This document shows, one piece after another, positions 50,378 to 58,849 of a stretch of DNA of 64,000 nucleotides. The translations under genes were made by a program, and so were the position numbers. Numbering within the stretch: position 1 is the stretch's first letter; each line of letters opens with the position of its first letter. The notes under the pieces were generated by a model. That model made no database searches. It was not told the DNA's origin and saw only the letters and a program-made list of their open reading frames with translations. This DNA is from JAHBXE01 sp044222195 (GTDB lineage: Bacteria > Planctomycetota > Phycisphaerae > Phycisphaerales > UBA1924), in assembly GCA_044222195.1 (NCBI GenBank), contig JBGANS010000020.1:13954-77953 (forward strand), written 5' to 3'.

Positions 50378-53369
50378 ATGCGGAAGTCGCTCATGTGCAT
50401 CGGATTGGGTCTGCTCCCGGTGAGTTCCGCGCACGCCGGTGATCCTTCGGCAGGCGGGGGCGGGGGGGGGGGGGGGGCGGACTGCGACGGTGTTCAAGTT
50501 GCACGCGGGCGGGTACTCATCCGGATATCCCACTTGGATCGACTTCAGTCGGAATGAAGTGACCGTTGATCCATCGGGAGACCAGGTGGCCGCCAACGTG
50601 CCGAGGTTTGATCACCTGGTCTCGCTTGCACCGGTGCCGGCTCCTGACTTTGTGTTTTCAAGTCCCCTCAATCCGGACGGCGCGTTGCTTGCATCGGGCG
50701 TGGACTTGAACGACTCGCGAGAGTTGATGGTGTGGCTCCATCGTGCGGACGGCTCAGGCGACTTTCACGCCATCTATGTCTTTGCTGATGGAGTCTTGCC
50801 TAGCGCTCTCCCGTCCCAATCGAGCTCGTTTCCGCCGTCGGGGAATCACGTGCGGCGATTGCTCACTCCGCGGACATTGGTCCTGATGTCACCCGAGGGA
50901 ACGGGGACAACGACGTTCTACGACCTGTTCAATGACTCGGACACGCGGCCGACGATCAACGGGAAGTTCAAGGCCTACGAAGTGATCGATGGCTCCGTGT
51001 ACCACGGTGCGATTGTGCTCGCGCTTGGCGCCTTCGTGGAAACGAGTGTTGGATCGGGTCAGTACGAGCGTCGCGGGTTCGGATTCGCTCTCAGCAACGA
51101 TCGGGGAGCAACGTGGACGCTCATCGGCGATGACGTTCACGATCCGGCGCAAACGGATGATCAGGCAGGGTGGCCGCGCGGGGCGTTCTATTGCATCCGC
51201 GCGGCACCCATCTGTCAGCGGACCGGCGCAAAAACGGAGTGCTGGTTTAGCGTGTCTGACTATCGAAAGACGGTTGGGGAGACGACGATTGCCGGCAAGG
51301 GGCGGGCCTATGTCTTCAAGCTGACACGCACGGGTTCTGGAGCATGGAGTGCCGGCGCGCTCAAGCCGTCTACGTTCACGGACACGCTGACGCACGTCCA
51401 CACGGCGCAGATCACGGAGTACGGCACTAGCGACCCTCCGGGGCTGCAGATGGTCGTGTCAATCGGCGATACACAGAAGCACAACCGGTTCGCACGGTAC
51501 GTTCTTCCAAGCATCACATCCGACTATACATCCGATGGCAACTGGACCAAGACGGAAGAGTTTCACGGTCGCTTTGAACGCCCAGAGGAATCCGATCCGG
51601 GCTCGTGGTCGCAGCAGCCGGCCTCTGTCTGCTTCGGCCCGACGCCCGGGAGCATCATCTGGGGGAGCGACACGTGCGACGATTGGATCAATGTGATGGA
51701 TGTCCCGAACTCGTCGGGCGGTCAGGCTCCAACGGCGCAAGCCTACGGGCTCAAGCGCTGCGGCGGTGACGGATTTGGGAATCCGTTCCAGGCCACGCTG
51801 AGCACCATCAAGGATCGCATGCCGGAACTGGCGGGTTCATCCGGGAGCGACGCTGTCGCGATCATTCTGGGCGGTGAAGGTGACACGTTTCGCCGATTGC
51901 TATATACGCCCGTCGTGTCAACGACCGTTGATACCTGGGCGCAGGTCGCCGCAACCCGGGGCGATGCGGACACGAGTGTTGCCTACGGAAGTTACCTCTA
52001 CTATTGCAATCGCAACGGTCATAAGCCGTTCAAACGAATTGCCAAACCGGAGATTACTCGGTTGCGCCCCGTCGTTCTTTCGCCGGGCGGCATCAACCTG
52101 GCGCAGAAAGATTGCGATCACATCCGGCAGGACGTTTTCGAGAACACGATCGATGACTCGGTGATCGTGAGCCAGCTTACGGAGGATTCGAGCCATCCAG
52201 GGCAGTACCTGGATGGGAGTTTGCTTCTGCCGAAGATTCCCTCGAAGCCGGCCGCAGTTTTCAAAGTCGAGACCAGTCGGCAGTCCACGACCCCGTCGGG
52301 GCGGCCGGCCGGAGCAGGGCAAATGCTTGTGTCGCAGGATGGATCGGACACGCTCAACTGGGACTATGGGATTCCAATCGCACCAGGGGATCGCTTGGCG
52401 TTGGTACGGCGCTGGAGGTCATGGATATTGGACGGGAGTTACCAGCACGGGAGTTTTACTCCGAACAAGACGACCTCCATGAGTCTCCACGCACTCAGTG
52501 GAAGCGTTCAAACGTACAACAGTCTCAAGTTCTCTTGCGGGGACCGGTGGTGTCCGCAGGCTTCGATCGGGCGACGGCAAATCAATCAGTTAGGGTCCAG
52601 TCCCGGCCCGTTCTCCTTCCCGCTCGAAGTGCTGGCTTCTGACGTGGGTACGAAGTCTGACGACAACTACTTCTATCTTGCCGTCGCCGAGGCTCTTGAT
52701 GGGAACGGTGACTTGCCGTATCCGATCGCGCCGACCGAGGGATCGACCAACCCAACCGCAACAGCGGACGAAGTTCTTCATGTGACGGGGATGTCTCTGG
52801 GCTCCGCATCTTCATGGCAGGTTCGCGTCGCGGGCATGCACGCGATCGGAGGGTGGGATCACTACGCATCGCGGGGAACGTACAACACGTCGGAAACCTA
52901 TGTGAGCAATAGGATCTGGCCGCTCTTCCACATCCGTGGGAGCAGTGGCAGCTCCGAACGAACCATTGAGTTTCTGGCGGATTGCGAGAACAAAGGCTTC
53001 ATGGTCAGTCTCCGATCACCCGGCGGCTCGCGGACGGACTATTCCTTCGGTGCCGACAGGCACATCTGGTTCGCAGATTCGCCTCTCTACGTGACGATCG
53101 CCTTCACCGATACCACCGCCACGCCGCAGTTGATCGTCGGCGCGAGCCTCGGTGGCGACGAGATGCAGACCCTGGTCATCAAGGGGCCGTTCGCTGATTC
53201 GGACTCGCGGCCGGTGTTCACGGAGCTTCGGTTTCACGCGACGACCGCGGAGAGCAACGAAGTCGTCGGGTTCCGCTGGTTCGGTGGGGACTATGACAAC
53301 GCCCCTGCTTCGGTGCCGACAGAGAAGTCGGTCGAGGGGAGCTTTGCTTCGTTGTCATTTCTGGAGTGA
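50378..53369 (+). CDS. Large secreted protein interrupted by a poly-G tract (possibly phase-variable)
   Basis: An ATG at 50378, well placed after GAGGAG, opens a signal peptide (RKSLMCIGLGLLPVSSAHA) and a Gly run coded by a tract of 16 G at 50462-50477. Past the tract that frame stops at 50557, while the +1 frame continues for about 960 codons (RTATVFKLHAGGY...). One G fewer (15) or two more (18) would join them into about 996 aa. The body is beta-rich, with a BNR-like SNDRGATWTLIGDD and a lectin-like C-terminal 160 residues; no enzyme motif is recognised. The next gene also encodes a secreted protein, 18 nt downstream. Confidence 0.65.
50462..50477 (+). repeat. Homopolymeric G tract (16 G)
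   Basis: Sixteen consecutive G residues inside the coding region, immediately after the signal peptide codons, preceded by GGGGGC. Tract length sets the reading frame of the downstream protein. Confidence 0.9.
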
Positions 53370-53387
53370 CTTGAAAAGAGGTGTCGT

Positions 53388-54635
53388 ATGGCGATCAAGC
53401 CCTTCGTGTGTGCCATTCTTGCGACGGCTAATAGCCTCGCTTGCCCCGTTCACGCCCAAGAATGGAATATGTCTCGTGTGGTTGATAGCAGCATGGCCGT
53501 TCCCGGCGGGGGTGTGTTCATCGGATTGGGGTCGACACCTTTTGATCGACCGTCATTGGGATTGAACGGGCGAGTTGCGTTTCACGCCCGGTACGACCAG
53601 AGCACTCGAGAAGGAGTGTTCACCAATTCGACAGGCCCGCTGGCGACTGTTGCCAACTTCTCCACCCAGGTACCTGGATCGAGCCAGCCGTTTGGCTCGC
53701 TCTCGACTCCCTCGTATGACGGCGGACCGGTAGCCTTCAGCGGTGGCAACCTGTCCGGAGACGGCGGTGTGTATTCCTGGACAAACGGGACGATTACAAC
53801 GGTGGTCGACAACCATACGCCAATGCCGGGAGGAGGCGAGTTTGGTCCCGTTGGCCTAGCGTCGCAGAGCGGAAACCGAACAATTTTTCGCCAAGGATCG
53901 ACCCAAGCTTTCTATCAGGCAAACGCCGGAGCTTTTTCACTTGTCGTCCAGCCTACGGATCCCGCGCCCGGAGGAGGCCAGTTCACCGCTTTCACCGAAG
54001 CGCAGCTGTCTGGAACATCGATCGCGATTCAGGCTTCGGTGGGCCCGACGCGGCAGGGCATCTTCGCCGCAAGTCTGTCCAGCCAGCCCGTGTTCTCGAC
54101 CATAGCCGACACCAACACCGCGATCCCCAACGGCGTCGGCAACTTTCGAACCCTCGGAGCGGTGTCCGTCAGCAACGGGAACATCGCATTCCTCGCCAGC
54201 GATGCGCAGCTTCACCCCGGTGTCTACGCGCGGATCAACGGGCAACTCCTGAACATCGCCGACACACTGCACCCGGGACCCGGGGGCATTCAGTTCTCGA
54301 GCTTTGACAGCGTCTCCATCAGCGGCGAGAACGTCGCCTTCGTCTGCGGCGTTCTCGGCGGTGGAAAGCAGCTATGGGTGTTGCGGCAGGGAGAGTTCAG
54401 CCGCGTGGTGGCGGGCGGCACTGTCCTGAACGGCCTGACGGTCGCCAGGATGGAGATCGGGCCGGAATCGCTCAAAGGCGACACCATCGCGTTTTCGTTC
54501 ATAGAGTCCATCAACGGCCCGTTCCCGATTAAGGGCGGCGTGTACACCGCCACCTTCGTGCCCGGGCCCGGAGGCGTCGGAATCGCCGCCGCGGCAGCGC
54601 TCTACGCTTCTAGGCGTCAAAGGGCTCGGGAATGA
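53388..54635 (+). CDS. Secreted repeat protein with PEP-CTERM-like tail
   Basis: 415 aa. Signal peptide ending PVHAQ. The body has at least five imperfect repeats of about 55-60 residues built around (V/I)xDxxTxxPGGGxFxxxG followed by xISGxxVAFxxxxGxGxxGVYxxxxG, suggesting a beta-propeller. The C-terminus TFVPGPGGVGIAAAAALYASRRQRARE shows VPxP, a short helix and basic residues when read in parts, an exosortase-type sorting tail. ATG 53388 follows AGAGG. It lies 18 nt after the poly-G gene and is probably co-transcribed. Confidence 0.75.
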   Translation: MAIKPFVCAILATANSLACPVHAQEWNMSRVVDSSMAVPGGGVFIGLGSTPFDRPSLGLNGRVAFHARYDQSTREGVFTNSTGPLATVANFSTQVPGSSQPFGSLSTPSYDGGPVAFSGGNLSGDGGVYSWTNGTITTVVDNHTPMPGGGEFGPVGLASQSGNRTIFRQGSTQAFYQANAGAFSLVVQPTDPAPGGGQFTAFTEAQLSGTSIAIQASVGPTRQGIFAASLSSQPVFSTIADTNTAIPNGVGNFRTLGAVSVSNGNIAFLASDAQLHPGVYARINGQLLNIADTLHPGPGGIQFSSFDSVSISGENVAFVCGVLGGGKQLWVLRQGEFSRVVAGGTVLNGLTVARMEIGPESLKGDTIAFSFIESINGPFPIKGGVYTATFVPGPGGVGIAAAAALYASRRQRARE

Positions 54636-54660
54636 GTGGTGCGAGTCAACGCGGAACCAG

Positions 54661-54753
54661 GTGCGATAACCGTTCAGCAGTCCGATAACTGTGGCGTTTC
54701 CGTGCAAACCGAGGCCGGTTCTGCGCCGGATTATCGGACAAAGTCCGGTAACT
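54661..54753. promoter_or_regulatory. Operator-like array of GTCCGATAAC half-sites
   Basis: Half-sites GTGCGATAAC (54661) and GTCCGATAAC (54680) are direct repeats 19 nt apart. Further on, TTATCGGAC (54731-54739), 3 nt, then GTCCGGTAA (54743-54751) form a near-perfect dyad of the same unit. The array lies 155-245 nt before the B12-domain gene. Binding factor unknown. Confidence 0.6.
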
Positions 54754-54905
54754 CAGGTTGGCGGAGGAAAGCTTCTCAAGGTTCATTGGCGGAGATGGGG
54801 GGGCTCGATAGACCTCGCGTGCCGGGATGGAGCCCGGGCATTCATGCAACTGGCCTTCCGGCGGAGCACGGAAAGGCGGAGGTCTTTCAAGCTGGGGTAC
54901 GGCCC

Positions 54906-55613
54906 ATGAGTCAAGCAGTGCTTGTTGAACGGTTCTTCGAGGCGCTCATCAACGGTGATCGCCCTGCCGCGAGAACCATTGTGGATGAGTCGGTCCAGGG
55001 TGGTGCGACGGCGGGCCAGATCCTGAGTGATCTCTTCTGGCCTGTGTATGAGTCGATCGAGAAGCTGTACCGGGCCGATCAGCTTTCGAAGCTCAGCCAT
55101 CATCTTGGGACGAGGCTTCTGCGGATGCTGGTTGATCAGAATGCGTCGCGCCTGAAGGCGAAGACGGATCGCGGGCGTTCGATTTTCGCCCTGTGCGGGC
55201 CGCGGGATTCGGATGAGCTCGGGGCTCAAATGGCGGTGGACCTGCTGGAAGAGGCGGGATATCGCGTGAAGTTCGCGGGCGGGAATATCGCCAACGATGA
55301 GATCATGAACCATGTGAACGAAGAGAAGCCTGATGTGCTGCTGATGTTCGCGTCGGGTGCGAACGATCTGCCCAACATCCGCTCGCTCATCGACAACCTC
55401 CGCGAGATCGCGGCGTGTCCGAACGTGCAGATCGCGGTGGGCGGCGGCGTGTTCAACCGGGCGGAGGGGCTTGCGGAAGAGATCGGCGCCGACCTGTGGG
55501 CCAACTCGCCGATGGAAATGGTTGAGACGCTGGTGACCGATCCGGCGCGCCGGGCTCAGATGGAGCAGCGGACCGTGGGCCGGAAGCGCCGGGTGAAGCG
55601 CGAAGCTGCCTAA
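54906..55613 (+). CDS. B12-binding-domain protein lacking the cobalt-ligand histidine
   Basis: 235 aa. Residues 1-85 form a helical domain resembling the four-helix cap of MerR-type B12 sensors and corrinoid proteins (GQILSDLFWPVYESIEKLY, LSKLSHHLGTRLLRML). Residues 88-215 form a Rossmann-like B12-binding fold with FASGANDLP and AVGGGVFNRAEGLAEEIGADLW. The usual DxHxxG motif reads DSDELG, so the axial histidine is replaced by Asp. It may bind another ligand or act by protein contact. No DNA-binding domain is attached. The ATG at 54906 begins the conserved part; the frame is open upstream. Confidence 0.8.
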   Translation: MSQAVLVERFFEALINGDRPAARTIVDESVQGGATAGQILSDLFWPVYESIEKLYRADQLSKLSHHLGTRLLRMLVDQNASRLKAKTDRGRSIFALCGPRDSDELGAQMAVDLLEEAGYRVKFAGGNIANDEIMNHVNEEKPDVLLMFASGANDLPNIRSLIDNLREIAACPNVQIAVGGGVFNRAEGLAEEIGADLWANSPMEMVETLVTDPARRAQMEQRTVGRKRRVKREAA

Positions 55614-55638
55614 CCGAATGCGAACATTGCAATCGAAG

Positions 55639-55676
55639 CGGGCCCTCGACGAATCGGGGGCCCGTTTGTGTTTTTT
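55639..55676 (+). terminator. Rho-independent terminator after the B12-domain gene
   Basis: CGGGCCC and GGGCCCG form a 7-bp stem with a 12-nt loop; GTTTGTG and six T follow. Confidence 0.85.
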
Positions 55677-55723
55677 CAGGGAAACCGCGAGAGATGGCCG
55701 CGGTATATTGAACCAGCGCCGCC

Positions 55724-56308
55724 ATGAAGAGAGCAGAAGAAGAGAAGCTGATCGTGCGTGCCTCGCGGGGCGATCGTGCCGCGGCGGAGGTGTTGGTGCG
55801 TGGGCACCAGGCGTCGCTGTATGGATACATGCTGCGGATGACGGGCCAGCCGGACCTGGCGGAGGATGTGGTTCAGGAGGCGTTCGTTCGGGCGCTGTCG
55901 AATCTGGACCGGTTTGATCCGCGGTTCCGGTTTTCGACGTGGGTGTTCACGATCGCCAAGCGGCTGTGGGTCAACGCATGCCAGAAACAGAAGCCGGCGT
56001 ACAACAGCGAAATGGTGGGGGCGTGCGGGAACGCGGCGGCGGATTCGATCGGCGCGGCGGATGAGGGGGATGCGCGGGGGATGGTGCGCGATGCGCTGCA
56101 GGAGGCGCTCCTGGGGTTGCCGGATGAGCAGCGGGAGATCGTGGTGCTGTTCCACCAGCTCGATTGGCCGATCCGGGTGATCGCGCAGCACATGGACATG
56201 CCGGAGGGGACGATCAAGAGCCACCTGCATCGTGGGAGGCTGCGGATGCGGCGGTTGCTCGAGGCGCAAGAGAGTCGAATGGGAGCGGTGAGAGAGGTTT
56301 GGCAATGA
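55724..56308 (+). CDS. ECF-type RNA polymerase sigma factor
   Basis: 194 aa. Region 2 is seen in LYGYMLRMTGQPDLAEDVVQEAFVRALSNLDRFDPRFRFSTWVFTIAKR (quoted from three adjoining motifs) and region 4 in LPDEQREIVVLFHQLDWPIRVIAQHMDMPEGTIKSHLHRGR, also in parts. It directs transcription of an unidentified regulon. TATATT at 55704-55709 lies 14 nt before the ATG. The stop overlaps the start of the anti-sigma gene by 4 nt, the usual arrangement for a sigma/anti-sigma pair. Confidence 0.95.
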   Translation: MKRAEEEKLIVRASRGDRAAAEVLVRGHQASLYGYMLRMTGQPDLAEDVVQEAFVRALSNLDRFDPRFRFSTWVFTIAKRLWVNACQKQKPAYNSEMVGACGNAAADSIGAADEGDARGMVRDALQEALLGLPDEQREIVVLFHQLDWPIRVIAQHMDMPEGTIKSHLHRGRLRMRRLLEAQESRMGAVREVWQ

Positions 56309-57159
56309 CGGACCGGTTGAATCACAACGGTTCCGCGGAGAACGACGTCTCGGAAGAGATGGTCCAGTTGTTCTTTGATCGCGAACTGGGAGAAGGGGCA
56401 TCGGACGAGTTCTTTACGCGGCTGCGTGGGAACCTGCCGCGGTGCGCCGAGGTCGCAAAGATGCAGCGTGCGATTTCGCTGCTGCGGGAGCCGATCGAAT
56501 CGCCGGATGTTGCGGAGCGGGTGCTGCAGGAAGTTCATCAGCAGCGTCGGTTCCTGCCGGAGCGGGTGCGGCGGTTTGTGACGGCGGGGCGTCTGGCGGC
56601 GGCGGGGGTTGCGCTCGCAGGGGTGTTGGGGCTGGTGGTGGTTGACCGGTATGCGCCGGGCGCGCTGCGATTGACGCCGCGGGCGAGACCGGTGAGCGAT
56701 GTGGTGGCGTGCACGACGGGCGAGGCGGAGCAGGGGGTCACGCAGCTCGCGGCGGCGGTGACGACGATCCGCGTGCTGGCGGGACCGCCGGCAGTGAGCG
56801 AGGGTGGGGCGCGGGCCAGTGTCGCGCTCAAGCCGCGGAGTTCGTTCATGGATCTGCGGCCGGGTGTGACGTCGGCGAAGGTGTTGCCGACGCTGCAGCA
56901 CACGGGGGATGAGACGCTGGTGGTGTATCGGGGAGCGGGGCCGGACACGCGGTTCATTCTGCCGGAAGTCGTTTTCATCGACCGGAACGCGGCGATCGTG
57001 ATGCCCCTTGGGCACATGTCGCCGTCGCGGATCGGGTCGAAGGACTGGGCGGGCGTGTCGATGGACAATCTGTTTCTGTTGCCGGCGTTCGATCCGGCGG
57101 GGCTTGAGGGTTCGGGGATTGGCAAGGCGGGAGTCGCAAAGCCCGCCGGTGGCAAGTAG
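56305..57159 (+). CDS. Probable membrane-anchored anti-sigma factor
   Basis: 284 aa. The N-terminal cytoplasmic part begins with an EEMVQLFFDRELGEG motif, close to the start of many anti-sigma (zinc-less ASD) proteins. One transmembrane helix (AAAGVALAGVLGLVVV, about residues 98-113) leads to a 170-residue exported domain without a recognised fold. The start overlaps the sigma stop as ATGA. Role inferred from position and topology: it should hold the ECF sigma at the membrane until an envelope signal arrives. No CHCC zinc motif is seen. Confidence 0.8.
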   Translation: MTDRLNHNGSAENDVSEEMVQLFFDRELGEGASDEFFTRLRGNLPRCAEVAKMQRAISLLREPIESPDVAERVLQEVHQQRRFLPERVRRFVTAGRLAAAGVALAGVLGLVVVDRYAPGALRLTPRARPVSDVVACTTGEAEQGVTQLAAAVTTIRVLAGPPAVSEGGARASVALKPRSSFMDLRPGVTSAKVLPTLQHTGDETLVVYRGAGPDTRFILPEVVFIDRNAAIVMPLGHMSPSRIGSKDWAGVSMDNLFLLPAFDPAGLEGSGIGKAGVAKPAGGK

Positions 57160-57193
57160 TGGGCCACAAGGTTTGCGTGGGTGCCATGTCGTG

Positions 57194-58840
57194 ATGCGCG
57201 GTTCGAGTAGGCTCGTGGTTGCCATCGGGGCGTTGGCCTCGACGGTGATGGGGCAGGCGCCGGGGGCGGGCAAGGCCGCGGACCCTGGAGCTTTGTGTCC
57301 GCCGTGCCTGCACGACCAAGTGCTTCAGGGCCTGCCGGCGAGCGTTGAGGCGATCGCGGCGATCAACAACGGGGCGAAGCAGAGGTCGAGTCCGGCGGGG
57401 CGGGCGCTGATCAAAGCTGTCCAATGGTCGGGGGCATGGGCAGAGACGATTCGATCGTGGGAGCAGTTGTCGAAGACGCTGGACTGGGCTCCGGACAAGG
57501 CATTTGACGAGGTGCTGGGGCGGAGGACGAGCCTGGTCGTTCGCGGGCTGGGGTCGCCAGAGGGGCCGGACTGGGTGGTGCTGACGGCGGTGAGCGAGGC
57601 GACGCAGCGGCGGCTTCGGGAACGGTTGAAGACCGTGCCGCGGGGCGCGGTGTGCGGGATGAGCGTGATGTCGATCGAGGACGGATCGTTCCAGCTGCTG
57701 GTGGCGCCGTGCCCTGAGGCGGGCTCTCGAGGCGAAGAGGGGTCGGTGGTGCTGCTGGCGCCGCGTCGGAGCGAAGCGCTGATGGATGAGATCGCGCCGT
57801 CGCTGCGGATTCGGAGCCTGGCGATGCCGGTGGCGACGAGTCAGGCGTGTGATGTCGTGATCGCGGTTCGGCCGGCGGGCTCGACGGAGCGGACGCTGTC
57901 GGTTACGGCGACATTCACGGGAACGGGGTGGGATGCCGCGGTGGCGTGCGAGCCGGGGTTGGTGCTGGGAAATGGGAAGCAGGTTGGGTCGGTCACGCCG
58001 TGGCGGGATTCGCTTTTCAAGGAACTGGAAACGGGGTCTCTGCTGGCGGTGATGTCGGTGGTCGGGGCGGACCAGATGGTGTTTTTGCCTGAGCAGGTGG
58101 CGTCGTGGAAGCGGCTGTTGGCGGGATTGACGAAGGATGCCGCGGATGATCGCGGGGCGCTTCGGACGGGGTTGTTTGTGAGGGCGGTGGGGCCGGCGCC
58201 GGTTGCTGCGCCGGATCGGGCGGCGGCGCTTCGCGTGTCGACGGATGCGGTGGGGCATGCGGAAGGGCCGCGCGGACGGCTGGCGGTGTGCCTGTTGTCG
58301 GAATCGCGAGAGCCTCGGGCGACGCTGGTGAAGGGGGATCTGGCGATGGCGCGGGTGGCGAGAACGATCATGACGGGGGAAGCGGAGCCGGGGCCGGAGG
58401 CGACGCAAATTCGTTTCGAGGTGCCGTCAAGCGGGCCGCGTTCGCTGGTGCTGGGGGAGGAACTGACGGTGCACGGGTCGCTGGAGGCGGGGCTGGTGCG
58501 TGCGTTTGGAGAGCAGGCGCGGCTGTCGTGGGACATGGTGGACAGGCGGGATGGCACGGCGTGGTGGGTGGCGTCGCTCTCGCCGGGGGATGCGCCGCAG
58601 GTGCGAGAGGCACGGGCGCTGATGGCGCATGAGGCGGGGGAATCGCGGCGGCGCTTGAGCGTGGGATCGGTCAGGCCGGCGGCGCTCGAGCGGTGGGTGC
58701 TGGCGGTGGAGCCGGAAGCGGCCGGAGCGTTTGAAGGGGCGAGATTTGTCGAGTCGATCCGGTGGGATGCGTGGCTCCGCGATGATGGGCGAGTGGGGGC
58801 GACGGTGAACATCCGGATGATGCCGGCGGGCCAGAGGTAG
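57194..58840 (+). CDS. Exported protein of unknown function in the ECF operon
   Basis: 548 aa. An N-terminal signal-like segment (SSRLVVAIGALASTVMGQAP) precedes a mature part that begins with a PPCLHDQVLQGLPASVEAIA region. The rest is mixed alpha/beta with no motif I recognise; a pattern of repeated duplicated halves (for example LVVRGLGSPEGPDWVVL and FVRAVGPAPVAAPD) may reflect two related domains. It starts 34 nt after the anti-sigma gene and is followed by xylB 9 nt later, so it is probably part of the same transcript and possibly the signal-sensing partner. Confidence 0.7.
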   Translation: MRGSSRLVVAIGALASTVMGQAPGAGKAADPGALCPPCLHDQVLQGLPASVEAIAAINNGAKQRSSPAGRALIKAVQWSGAWAETIRSWEQLSKTLDWAPDKAFDEVLGRRTSLVVRGLGSPEGPDWVVLTAVSEATQRRLRERLKTVPRGAVCGMSVMSIEDGSFQLLVAPCPEAGSRGEEGSVVLLAPRRSEALMDEIAPSLRIRSLAMPVATSQACDVVIAVRPAGSTERTLSVTATFTGTGWDAAVACEPGLVLGNGKQVGSVTPWRDSLFKELETGSLLAVMSVVGADQMVFLPEQVASWKRLLAGLTKDAADDRGALRTGLFVRAVGPAPVAAPDRAAALRVSTDAVGHAEGPRGRLAVCLLSESREPRATLVKGDLAMARVARTIMTGEAEPGPEATQIRFEVPSSGPRSLVLGEELTVHGSLEAGLVRAFGEQARLSWDMVDRRDGTAWWVASLSPGDAPQVREARALMAHEAGESRRRLSVGSVRPAALERWVLAVEPEAAGAFEGARFVESIRWDAWLRDDGRVGATVNIRMMPAGQR

Positions 58841-58843
58841 ACT
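58838..58843 (+). promoter_or_regulatory. -10 box (TAGACT) of xylB, leaderless spacing
   Basis: TAGACT overlaps the upstream stop codon and ends 6 nt before the xylB ATG, allowing separate leaderless expression of xylB. Confidence 0.5.
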
Positions 58844-58849
58844 CCGGGA

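Noticed and set aside
57008..57193. Upstream extension of the exported protein gene into the anti-sigma gene
   Set aside because: The added residues are Arg/Cys-rich shadow sequence; the signal-like segment begins at 57194.
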